From an uncultured Oscillibacter sp. (GTDB lineage Bacteria > Bacillota > Clostridia > Oscillospirales > Oscillospiraceae), in NCBI GenBank assembly GCA_910585165.1, contig CAJUBX010000019.1, forward strand, positions 1-28,910: a stretch of 28,910 nt of DNA, given 5' to 3'. Both the position numbers and the translations under genes were made by a program. Shown one piece after another: positions 22,635-28,910 of this stretch. Under the pieces are notes generated by a model that searched no databases, was not told the DNA's origin, and saw nothing but the letters and a program-made list of their open reading frames with translations. The stretch's first letter is position 1. Every line of letters begins with the position of its first letter.

Positions 22635-23333
22635 ATGCTTGAAGAACTGAAACGGCAGGTCTGCGAAGCAAACCTGCTGCTGCCGAAATACGGCATGGTT
22701 ACTTTCACCTGGGGCAACGTTTCCGGCATTGACCGGGAACAGGGCTTGATGGTGATCAAACCCTCCGGCGTGGAGTATGATGACATGAAGCCGGAGGACA
22801 TGGTGGTGGTAAGCCTGGAGACCGGGGCGCGGGTAGAGGGCCGCTACAAGCCCTCCAGCGATACGGATACCCATCTGGCGCTGTATAAGGCATTTCCGGC
22901 GCTGGGCGGCATCGTCCATACCCACAGCCGCTGGGCCACATCCTTTGCCCAGGCGGGGAAGGGCGTCCCGGCCCAGGGAACCACCCAGGGGGATTATTTT
23001 TACGGCGAGGTTCCCTGTACCCGGAAAATGACGCCGGAAGAAATTGCCGGAAGCTATGAGCTGGAGACAGGGAATGTCATCATTGAGACCTTCCGGGAGC
23101 GAAAGCTGGACCCGGCCCAAATTCCGGCGGTGCTGGTACACAGCCACGGGCCCTTTGCCTGGGGCACGGACCCCTTCAACGCCGTCCACAACGCCGTGGT
23201 TCTGGAGGAGTGCGCGTTTATGGACTTCCACGCCATGGCATTGACCCCGGGCCTTGGAGCCATGCAGCAGGAGCTGCTGGATAAGCACTACCTCCGCAAG
23301 CACGGCCCCGGCGCCTACTACGGGCAGAGCTGA
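22635..23333 (+). CDS. araD: L-ribulose-5-phosphate 4-epimerase
   Basis: A 232-aa zinc-dependent class II aldolase-type enzyme that converts L-ribulose 5-phosphate to D-xylulose 5-phosphate, feeding the pentose phosphate pathway. Residues match E. coli AraD number for number: Asp76, His95 and His97 (VHTHSRW), Asp120 (GDYFYG), His171 (VHSHGPF) and Tyr229 near the C-terminus. The start follows AAGGAG. An 86-base gap separates it from araA, with no gene or terminator in it. It is the last gene of the arabinose operon. Confidence 0.97.
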   Translation: MLEELKRQVCEANLLLPKYGMVTFTWGNVSGIDREQGLMVIKPSGVEYDDMKPEDMVVVSLETGARVEGRYKPSSDTDTHLALYKAFPALGGIVHTHSRWATSFAQAGKGVPAQGTTQGDYFYGEVPCTRKMTPEEIAGSYELETGNVIIETFRERKLDPAQIPAVLVHSHGPFAWGTDPFNAVHNAVVLEECAFMDFHAMALTPGLGAMQQELLDKHYLRKHGPGAYYGQS

Positions 23334-23380
23334 CAGGGGATAGGGCGTAAGTACGGGGCGGATGCCTTGGGGCCCGTTGC

Positions 23381-23435
23381 GCCAAGGGATAGAAAGAACC
23401 ACCAGCTTTGCTGGTGGTTCTTTCTATCCCTTGGC
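23381..23435. terminator. Perfect 26-bp hairpin between convergent araD and gpmI
   Basis: Bases 23381-23406 pair without mismatch with 23410-23435 around a TTT loop. The inner part (GAACCACCAGC stem followed by TTTCT) can act as a terminator in either direction, fitting its place between convergent genes. The outer extension, which includes CCAAGGGAT/ATCCCTTGG, is longer than needed. Confidence 0.8.
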
Positions 23436-23480
23436 TTTGGAGGAGCTTCTTTCTGAAATTCCTTTCAAAGGAGCAGCCGC

Positions 23481-24998
23481 TTATTGTACAATCAAGGTTT
23501 TTCCGTCCATCTCCGGCGGGCAGGCCAGTCCCATCACGTCCAGCATGGTAGGCGCGATATCCGCCAGCCGTCCGTCGGCCCGCAGCTCGCTTCCTGCGCC
23601 GCAGAGGATAAACGGCACAGGATTGGTGGTGTGGGCAGTCATGGGACTTCCGTCAGGCTCCACCATCTGCTCGGCGTTTCCGTGGTCGGCGGTAATCATG
23701 GCGATGCCGCCCATTTTTAAGGTGGCGTCCACTACCTTACCCACGCAGGCATCCACGGTTTCCACGGCCTTCACGGCGGCGTCAAACACGCCGGTGTGGC
23801 CCACCATGTCGCAGTTGGCAAAGTTCAAAATAATTACATCGTAATTCCCGGACTCAATGCGCTCCACACATTTCTCGCAGACTTCCGGGGCGCTCATCTC
23901 CGGCTGGAGGTCGTAAGTGGCCACCTTGGGGGAGGGGACCAGCACCCGGTCCTCTCCGGGGAAGACGGTTTCGCTTCCACCGTTAAAGAAGAAGGTGACG
24001 TGGGCGTATTTTTCCGTTTCGGCAATGCGGAGCTGGGTCATGCCCATTTTGCTGAGATACTCGCCAAGCCCGTTGTTCACCAGTACCCGGGGGAAAGCCA
24101 CTTCCACGTTAGGCATGGAGGCGTCGTATTCCGTGTTGCAAACGAAGGTCAGGGGGAAAAACTGCCGGGTAAAGCCGTCGAACTCCGGGTCCACCAGAGT
24201 CCGGGTGATTTCCCGGGCCCGGTCAGGACGGAAGTTGAAGAAAATGACGCTGTCGTTGTCGGAAATGGACCCTTCGGCGTCGCAGACCACGGGCTCCACA
24301 AACTCGTCGGTAACGCCCTTTTCATAGGATTTCTTCACCGCGTCCACAGGGTCCGGGTTGGTGATGGGGCTCTCGCCGTAGACCATGGCGTCGTAAGCCT
24401 GCTCTACCCGGTCCCAGCGCTTGTCCCGGTCCATGGCGTAGTAACGGCCCATAACGGTGGCAATTTCGCCGACCCCCAGCTCTTCACACTTGGCGACGGT
24501 CTGGGCCACAAAGCCCGCGCCAGAGGTGGGGGACACATCCCGTCCATCCAGAAAGGCGTGAATATAGACCCGGGTAAGTCCCTTGTCCTTGGCCATTTTC
24601 AGCAGGGCAAAGAGATGAGTCAGGTGGGAATGAACGCCTCCGTCGGACAAAAGGCCGAACAGGTGCAGGGCGGAACCCTTCTCCAGACAGGCGTCCATCG
24701 CGTGGAGGTAGGTAGGATTCCGGAAAAAGCTGCCGTCTTCAATGGCCCGGGTGATGCGGGGCAGGTCCTGAAAGACCACCCGGCCGCCGCCGATGTTGGT
24801 GTGGCCCACCTCGCTGTTGCCCATCTGCCCGTCGGGAAGGCCCACGTCCAGCCCGGAGGCGGAGAGCGTGGTGTGGGCAAAGTCCCGGAAAAACCCGTCC
24901 AGACGGGGGGTTCTGGCAGTTTTGACGGCGTTTCCCGTCTCTCCGCCTCCGGTACCGAAGCCATCCATAATAATCAAAGTAGTGGGTGTTTTGTTCAT
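23481..24998 (-). CDS. gpmI: 2,3-bisphosphoglycerate-independent phosphoglycerate mutase
   Basis: A 505-aa manganese-dependent glycolytic enzyme interconverting 3- and 2-phosphoglycerate. The alkaline-phosphatase-like fold is clear: IIMDGFG with metal ligand Asp12 (9-15), the phosphorylated serine Ser62 in GQMGNSEVGHTNIG, the ITRAIEDGSFF segment, FNFRPDRARE, and the metal motif ITADHGNAE near the C-terminus. Length is typical. The ATG at 24998 has AGGAGG about 8 bases upstream; the frame extends past it without a better site. It follows tpiA by 139 bases and is probably in the same transcription unit. Confidence 0.97.
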   Translation of the reverse strand: MNKTPTTLIIMDGFGTGGGETGNAVKTARTPRLDGFFRDFAHTTLSASGLDVGLPDGQMGNSEVGHTNIGGGRVVFQDLPRITRAIEDGSFFRNPTYLHAMDACLEKGSALHLFGLLSDGGVHSHLTHLFALLKMAKDKGLTRVYIHAFLDGRDVSPTSGAGFVAQTVAKCEELGVGEIATVMGRYYAMDRDKRWDRVEQAYDAMVYGESPITNPDPVDAVKKSYEKGVTDEFVEPVVCDAEGSISDNDSVIFFNFRPDRAREITRTLVDPEFDGFTRQFFPLTFVCNTEYDASMPNVEVAFPRVLVNNGLGEYLSKMGMTQLRIAETEKYAHVTFFFNGGSETVFPGEDRVLVPSPKVATYDLQPEMSAPEVCEKCVERIESGNYDVIILNFANCDMVGHTGVFDAAVKAVETVDACVGKVVDATLKMGGIAMITADHGNAEQMVEPDGSPMTAHTTNPVPFILCGAGSELRADGRLADIAPTMLDVMGLACPPEMDGKTLIVQ

Positions 24999-25032
24999 GA
25001 AATGCTCCTCCTCAGGGGAGAAAATTGAAATC

Positions 25033-25063
25033 ATTTTGGGCACGGCATGCGCGTGCCCAAAAT
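25033..25063 (-). terminator. Hairpin between tpiA and gpmI, possible partial terminator
   Basis: ATTTTGGGCACG pairs perfectly with CGTGCCCAAAAT around a 7-base loop. On the minus strand the stem is followed by GATTTCAATTTTC, a broken T tract. It sits in the gpmI leader and could reduce read-through from tpiA. Confidence 0.65.
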
Positions 25064-25104
25064 ACCAATACCTCTACCTCAGCCGCCTGGGGTGGTGGGG
25101 GAGG

Positions 25105-25130
25105 TCGAGGGGGAGCTTGCTCCCCCTCGA
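25105..25130 (-). repeat. Stable hairpin directly after tpiA
   Basis: TCGAGGGGGAG pairs with CTCCCCCTCGA around CTTG, 7 bases downstream of the tpiA stop on the minus strand, with no T tract. It probably acts as a 3'-end mRNA stabiliser. Confidence 0.6.
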
Positions 25131-25137
25131 AGATGTG

Positions 25138-25911
25138 TTATTCCTGGTTCGCCGCGTTGATGATCTCGACGAACTGGTCGGGCTTCAGAGCGGCGCCGCC
25201 GATAAGGCCGCCGTCAATGTCGGGCTGGGCCAGCAGCTCGGCGGCGTTCTTGGCGTTCATGGACCCGCCGTACTGGATGGTGACGCTCCGGGCCACCCGG
25301 GCGCCGTACAGGGAACGGATGGTGGCGCGGATGTTGGAGCAGACCTCGCCGGCCTGCTCGGCGGTGGCGGTCTTTCCGGTGCCGATGGCCCAGATGGGCT
25401 CATAGGCGATGATGCAGCGGCGCAGTTTGTCGGCCGGCACGCCGTAGAGGGCGCTCTTTACCTGAAGGGCAATCCACTCGTTGGTGATGCCGGTTTCCCG
25501 CTGCTCCAGGCTTTCGCCCACGCAGATAATGGGGCTCATTCCGGCGTTCAAAACGGCGTGGACCTTCTTGTTCACGGTCTGGTCGGTTTCACCGAAGTAC
25601 TGGCGGCGTTCGCTGTGTCCGATGATGACGTACTTGACCGCCAGGTCCTTCAGCATGTCGGCGGATACCTCGCCGGTGTAAGCGCCCTTCTCCTCGAAGT
25701 AGACGTTCTCGGCGCCCACGGAGATGCGGAGGTCCTTGAAAGCCTTGGCGGCGGTGGAAATGTTGCAGGCGGGGACGCAGATCAAGGTCTCGCACCACTT
25801 GGCGCGGGGCATGATCTTGCGGATGTCCTCGGCGAACTTCTTGGTCTCGGTGGCGGTCATGTTCATCTTCCAGTTTCCGGCGATGACGGTTTTGCGGTAT
25901 CTGCGGTTCAT
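25138..25911 (-). CDS. tpiA: Triosephosphate isomerase
   Basis: A 257-aa cytoplasmic TIM-barrel enzyme interconverting dihydroxyacetone phosphate and glyceraldehyde 3-phosphate. Catalytic residues are Asn13 and Lys15 (AGNWKMN), His99 (IIGHSERR) and Glu171 in the signature AYEPIWAIGTG (169-179). The phosphate-binding IQYGGSM and IDGGLIGGA loops are present. The start at 25911 lies 11 bases after AAAGGAG, slightly long; an in-frame TTG at 25920 is too close to that site. It has its own promoter. Confidence 0.97.
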   Translation of the reverse strand: MNRRYRKTVIAGNWKMNMTATETKKFAEDIRKIMPRAKWCETLICVPACNISTAAKAFKDLRISVGAENVYFEEKGAYTGEVSADMLKDLAVKYVIIGHSERRQYFGETDQTVNKKVHAVLNAGMSPIICVGESLEQRETGITNEWIALQVKSALYGVPADKLRRCIIAYEPIWAIGTGKTATAEQAGEVCSNIRATIRSLYGARVARSVTIQYGGSMNAKNAAELLAQPDIDGGLIGGAALKPDQFVEIINAANQE

Positions 25912-25990
25912 GACAATCAAAACTCCTTTATATTTATGTTTTCGTGACGGCGGGGAAAGGCCCGCTGGAAAGCAAAAAGCAATCATCTAA

Positions 25991-26019
25991 TTTATAGCGG
26001 AACTGCGGGAAAATGTCAA
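25991..26019 (-). promoter_or_regulatory. Sigma-A promoter for tpiA-gpmI
   Basis: On the minus strand a perfect TTGACA, a 17-base spacer and TATAAA, about 80 bases before the tpiA start. It sits in the 242-base gap after pgk, so tpiA does not depend on pgk transcription. Confidence 0.88.
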
Positions 26020-26153
26020 GGGCGCAGGGGACTTTTCCTGAACTTTTCGCAGGGAAAGCGGCTTCCCCACACTCCCCGAATCACCATTGTTCCCGTGTTG
26101 CAGGAAAATCATGGCGCGGCGGCGTCAGCGCCTTGCCGGAGCGTTTCCCTTCT

Positions 26154-27422
26154 TTAAGCGTCCAGCAGGCACGCCACGCCCGGTAGCTCCTTGCCCTCGA
26201 GGAACTCCAGGGAAGCGCCGCCGCCGGTGGAGATGTGGCTCATCTTGTCGGCGTAGCCCAGCTGTTCCACAGCGGCCGCGCTGTCGCCGCCGCCGATGAT
26301 GGTAATGGCGGAGGTCTTGCTGAGGGCGTCCGCCACGGCCTCGGTGCCCTTGGCGAAGGCAGGGAACTCAAACACGCCCATGGGGCCGTTCCAGATGACG
26401 GTGCCCGCGCCGGACACGGCTTCGCAGTACAGCTTTACGGTTTCGGGGCCGATGTCCAGGCCCTCCCAGCCGTCGGGAATCTCGCCGGCCTTCACCAGCT
26501 TCATCTGCGCGTCGGGGGCGAACTTGTCCCCGCAGACGGTATCCACAGGCAGGAGGAACTTCACGCCCTTGGCCTCGGCCTTGGCGATCATCTCCTTGGA
26601 GTAGTCCAGCCAGTCGGCCTCCAGCAGGCTGCTGCCCACTTTGCCGCCCTGGGCGGCGGAGAAGGTGTAGGACATGCCGCCGCCGATAATAATGGTGTCG
26701 GCGATTTCCAGCAGGTTGTTGATCACGCCGATCTTGGAGGAGACCTTGGCCCCGCCCAGGATGGCCACCAGGGGGCGCTTGGGGCTGGCGATGGCGCCGC
26801 CCAGGAAATCCAGCTCCTTTTGAATCAGAAAGCCGGAAACGGCGGGCAGATAATCGGCCACGCCGGCGGTGGAGGCGTGGGCCCGGTGCACCGCGCCGAA
26901 GGCGTCGGACACGTAAACCTCCGCCATGGAGGCCATGGCCTTGGCTAGCTCCGGGTCGTTCTTGGTCTCGCCCTTTTCAAAACGGGTGTTCTCCAGCAGC
27001 ATAATCTCGCCGGGCTTCAGGGCGGCGGCCTTGGCCTTGGCGTCCCCGCCCACCACGTCGGCGGCCATGATGACGTCTTTGCCCAGCAGCTCGCCCAGGC
27101 GCTTGGCCACGGGAGCCAGGCTCAGCTTCGCCAGGGACTTCTCCCACTTGTCCTCGGTGAGGGAAGCGGGGTCCTTGCCCTTTTCCGTCTGCTTCTTCAC
27201 CCACTTATCAAAGCTGGCCTCGGGCTTGCCCAGGTGGGAACAGGCGATGACGGCGGCGTTGTGTTCCAGCAGGTACTGAATGGTGGGCAGGGCGGCTACG
27301 ATGCGCTTGTCGCTGGTGATAGCGCCAGTCTCCTTGTCCTGGGGGACGTTGAAATCGCAGCGCAGCAGCACTTTTTTGCCGGATACCTCTATGTCTTTGA
27401 CGGTCTTTTTGCTGTAATTCAT
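26154..27422 (-). CDS. pgk: Phosphoglycerate kinase
   Basis: A 422-aa glycolytic enzyme transferring phosphate from 1,3-bisphosphoglycerate to ADP. It shows RCDFNVP (21-27), SHLGKP (62-67), LLENTRF, DAFGAVHRAHAS, the lobe-two LVAILGGAKVSSKIGVI and the nucleotide-binding VIWNGPMGVFE, with GGGDSAAAV near the end. It is about 25 residues longer than the usual ~395. The excess is a charged insertion at about 68-99 (FDKWVKKQTEKGKDPASLTE and onward) between the substrate-binding HLGKP and the SLAPVAKRL helix. GGAGGAG precedes the ATG. trmL ends 24 bases upstream, so the two are co-transcribed; the usual gap gene is not adjacent. Confidence 0.98.
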   Translation of the reverse strand: MNYSKKTVKDIEVSGKKVLLRCDFNVPQDKETGAITSDKRIVAALPTIQYLLEHNAAVIACSHLGKPEASFDKWVKKQTEKGKDPASLTEDKWEKSLAKLSLAPVAKRLGELLGKDVIMAADVVGGDAKAKAAALKPGEIMLLENTRFEKGETKNDPELAKAMASMAEVYVSDAFGAVHRAHASTAGVADYLPAVSGFLIQKELDFLGGAIASPKRPLVAILGGAKVSSKIGVINNLLEIADTIIIGGGMSYTFSAAQGGKVGSSLLEADWLDYSKEMIAKAEAKGVKFLLPVDTVCGDKFAPDAQMKLVKAGEIPDGWEGLDIGPETVKLYCEAVSGAGTVIWNGPMGVFEFPAFAKGTEAVADALSKTSAITIIGGGDSAAAVEQLGYADKMSHISTGGGASLEFLEGKELPGVACLLDA

Positions 27423-27446
27423 CTCAGGACTCCTCCTAAAAAGAAC

Positions 27447-27980
27447 TTATTTTTCGGCGCAAACGCCGGTTGAAACATGGTCAAGGGCCATTTCCCCCGT
27501 TCCCAGCAGGCCGGGAAAGCCGTTTTGCCGCAGGGCCTCGTAGGCGAAGACGGCCACGGCGTTGCTGAGGTTCAGGCTTCTGGCTTCGCCAATCATGGGC
27601 AGGCGGACGCAGCGGTCCCAAAAGCGCTCCCGGAATTCCCGGGGCAGCCCGGCGGTCTCCTTACCGAAGAAAAGCCAGCTGTCCGGTGTGAACCTGGCCT
27701 CCACGTAGGGCCGGGGGGCCTTGGTGGTGGCAAGCCAAAGGTCCTGGGCGGCCTCCGGATGGCAGCGGAACAGGTCCTCCAGGTTTTCATAGTCGGTGAC
27801 CTCCACCAGGTGCCAGTAGTCCAGTCCGCAGCGCTTCATGTTCCGCCGGACGGCGTCCTGGGAGATGTCGAAGCCCAAGGGGCGGACCAGGTGGAGGCTG
27901 GCCCCGGTGACGGCGCAGGTGCGGGAGATGTTTCCGCAGTTCTGGGGAATCTCCGGTTCCACCAGCACGACGTGCAGCAT
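27447..27980 (-). CDS. trmL: tRNA (cytidine/uridine-34-2'-O)-methyltransferase TrmL
   Basis: A 177-aa SPOUT methyltransferase that uses SAM to methylate the 2'-OH of the wobble base in certain leucine tRNAs. Motifs are LVEPEIPQNCGNISRTCA at 6-23, LFFGKETAGLP at 103-113 and the knot-forming RSLNLSNAVAVFAYEALRQ at 134-152, with Asn138 and Ser139 in the expected positions. The start at 27980 has GTGAGG about 8 bases upstream; the frame extends 15 codons further, but that part overlaps the promoter. It is slightly longer than E. coli TrmL (157 aa) owing to a C-terminal tail. Confidence 0.95.
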   Translation of the reverse strand: MLHVVLVEPEIPQNCGNISRTCAVTGASLHLVRPLGFDISQDAVRRNMKRCGLDYWHLVEVTDYENLEDLFRCHPEAAQDLWLATTKAPRPYVEARFTPDSWLFFGKETAGLPREFRERFWDRCVRLPMIGEARSLNLSNAVAVFAYEALRQNGFPGLLGTGEMALDHVSTGVCAEK

Positions 27981-28013
27981 AGGGCGGACCTCACTTTCTT
28001 GAAGAATAGTGTT

Positions 28014-28042
28014 ATTGTAATCCATTACGTGAACAAATTCAA
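28014..28042 (-). promoter_or_regulatory. Promoter for trmL-pgk
   Basis: On the minus strand TTGAAT, 17 bases, TACAAT, giving a leader of about 25-30 bases before the trmL start. It is the only promoter seen upstream of pgk. Confidence 0.78.
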
Positions 28043-28250
28043 CTGTATTCTTTGAAAAAATTACATTTTTGAGGAAAACATACCATGGGGAAAATGCAAA
28101 TTCTGCGAAACGCCGAAAAACCCGGCGGGAATGGGGGGCTTTTGCGCCTTTTTCCGTAGGCTATGACAAAAAAGAACAAGAATTGAAAAAAGATTTGGAA
28201 AAAATTATAGAGACAAATTCTGCGGAACCACTGGATTTTCCCTGAATATT
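28043..28250. other. AT-rich divergent intergenic region
   Basis: No gene is seen. The stretch is AT-rich with A and T tracts and one GC patch that can pair weakly (CGCCG with CGGCG near 28111-28126). It separates the minus-strand trmL promoter from the plus-strand promoter at 28251. I see no recognisable riboswitch or operator in it. Confidence 0.4.
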
Positions 28251-28259
28251 TGATATAAT
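28251..28259 (+). promoter_or_regulatory. Extended -10 promoter for the GlmU-like gene and prs
   Basis: TGATATAAT is an extended consensus -10. The hexamer 17 bases upstream (CTGGAT) is a poor -35. The start codon lies 42 bases downstream. Confidence 0.65.
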
Positions 28260-28300
28260 GGATTTATCTTTAGTAAAAATGTGCAAAGGAGGGGAAGCCC

Positions 28301-28783
28301 ATGAGCAGTATGCGGCAGGCTGTGCTGTTTTTTGAGGAGGATTCCGCCGTCCCGGCGGGTTCAAAGCCGCTGATGCTGGAGACCGTGCTGTCCCGTCCCA
28401 TTTTGACATGGGTATGCGAACGATTGCGGGCCGACGGCGTCCGGCGGCTTTTCGCTGTCTGCGGCCCCCGCTTCTCGGAGGAGGTTCGAGGACTCCTGCC
28501 CCCGGAGGCCGCCGTTTCCGAGCAGTGGACGGACCTGGAGGCCTTTTTGGACACGGAGGAGCCGGTGCTGGTGCTTCCCAGAGCCGCGTTTCCCATGGAG
28601 GAGGCCGGGCCGGGCTTTGCCTACGCCGCTCCGGGCCGGGAGCTGCGGGAGACCTGGCGGGTGAAAATGACCAACAGCGTCCAGGGAGCGGAGCTGGTTT
28701 CCGGCTGGCTGCCGGTCTACGGGCCGGACACCGTGGCGGAGCTGGAGGAGCTGGCGCGGCGGAAAGAGCCGGAAAACAAGTGA
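28301..28783 (+). CDS. Degenerate GlmU-like nucleotidyltransferase N-domain protein
   Basis: A 160-aa protein, AAAGGAGG 8 bases before the ATG. Its first ~55 residues align by eye to the start of the GlmU pyrophosphorylase domain: a hydrophobic strand (QAVLFFEED), a SKPLMLETVLSRPILTWVCE segment like the family's (P/S)KPKVL...KPMLEWV, and GVRRLFAVCG like the family's next strand. The glycine-rich nucleotide loop (GxGTRM) is absent, much of the sugar-binding part is missing, and there is no left-handed beta-helix acetyltransferase domain (full GlmU is about 450 aa). prs follows 73 bases later; glmU-prs is a conserved pair in Firmicutes. It is therefore probably a reduced, non-catalytic glmU relative, or a distant paralogue. 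No function is assigned. Confidence 0.65.
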   Translation: MSSMRQAVLFFEEDSAVPAGSKPLMLETVLSRPILTWVCERLRADGVRRLFAVCGPRFSEEVRGLLPPEAAVSEQWTDLEAFLDTEEPVLVLPRAAFPMEEAGPGFAYAAPGRELRETWRVKMTNSVQGAELVSGWLPVYGPDTVAELEELARRKEPENK

Positions 28784-28856
28784 ATATGTCCAATAGTGCG
28801 GTTGGACAAAAAATAAAATGGCCGGGGCCCGGTCATGGAAAGAGAGCGTTTTGGAT

Positions 28857-28910
28857 ATGATTTCACACGGGAAAGATATCAAGGTGTTTTCCGGCAACGC
28901 GAACCTGAAG
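28857..28910 (+). CDS. prs: Ribose-phosphate pyrophosphokinase, N-terminus (3' end outside window)
   Basis: Only 18 codons are visible, MISHGKDIKVFSGNANLK, which is the typical opening of PRPP synthetase (DIKVFSGNAN strand). The enzyme makes PRPP from ribose 5-phosphate and ATP for nucleotide synthesis. The ribosome site is weak (GGAAAGAGAG about 10 bases upstream). An ATG at 28835 opens a different frame that lacks the family sequence. An inverted repeat TGTCCAA/TTGGACA (28787-28808) lies between the previous stop and this gene. Confidence 0.85.
   Translation, partial: MISHGKDIKVFSGNANLK

Noticed and set aside
28835..28910. An alternative start at 28835 for the last gene
   Set aside because: It opens a different frame with no PRPP-synthetase sequence, while the 28857 frame gives the expected N-terminus.
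1..28910. CRISPR arrays, tRNA or rRNA genes, defence islands or secondary-metabolite clusters
   Set aside because: No regularly spaced repeats, no tRNA-like cloverleaf with CCA context, and no nuclease, methylase or synthase gene seen on either strand.

Overview
This 28.9-kb window is GC-rich and densely coded. It looks like chromosome of a Gram-positive Clostridia-class bacterium, most likely an Oscillospiraceae-type gut commensal (Flavonifractor/Oscillibacter-like). That placement is inferred from gene content: strong AGGAGG ribosome sites, a tyrosine T-box, greA-lysS, FtsEX with a PcsB-like hydrolase, AraR, and a DUF4830-type protein. Most of it is ordinary core genome with one sugar-catabolic locus and one small prophage scar.

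Layout. 1-7121: the 3' end of tuf; a small DUF4830-type membrane protein on the minus strand; an RsuA-family pseudouridine synthase; a PucR/CdaR-type regulator; the ftsE-ftsX-M23 hydrolase cell-division operon; and an unrecognised 251-aa gene whose ribosome site lies inside the upstream terminator hairpin. 7118-11906: greA-lysS from a consensus promoter, a minus-strand SPL-family radical SAM gene, and tyrS behind a complete T-box leader with a Tyr (UAC) specifier. 11907-13094: a decayed prophage lysis module (intact holin, amidase cut off mid-domain and joined to the tail of an unrelated gene).

13094-23435 is an L-arabinose locus. A GntR/LacI-type AraR is divergent from an operon of furanose-type ABC importer (lipoprotein, double ATPase, two different permeases), an FGGY kinase shorter than classical AraB, araA and araD. 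ATTTGTNC half-sites sit near both divergent promoters. Imported arabinose would go to ribulose, ribulose 5-phosphate and xylulose 5-phosphate, then through the pentose phosphate pathway into lower glycolysis. Three glycolytic genes (pgk, tpiA, gpmI) lie next door on the opposite strand, preceded by trmL.

27981-28910: a divergent promoter region, a 160-aa degenerate GlmU-like N-domain in the position usually held by glmU, and the first 18 codons of prs.

I see no CRISPR array, rRNA, tRNA, intact insertion sequence or defence system. The items most worth a second look are the truncated GlmU-like gene upstream of prs, the terminator/ribosome-site overlap at 6328-6365, the non-AraB kinase with the two-permease importer, the prophage junction near 12860, and a perfect 26-bp hairpin after araD. 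I did not find evidence strong enough to announce a new biological system.
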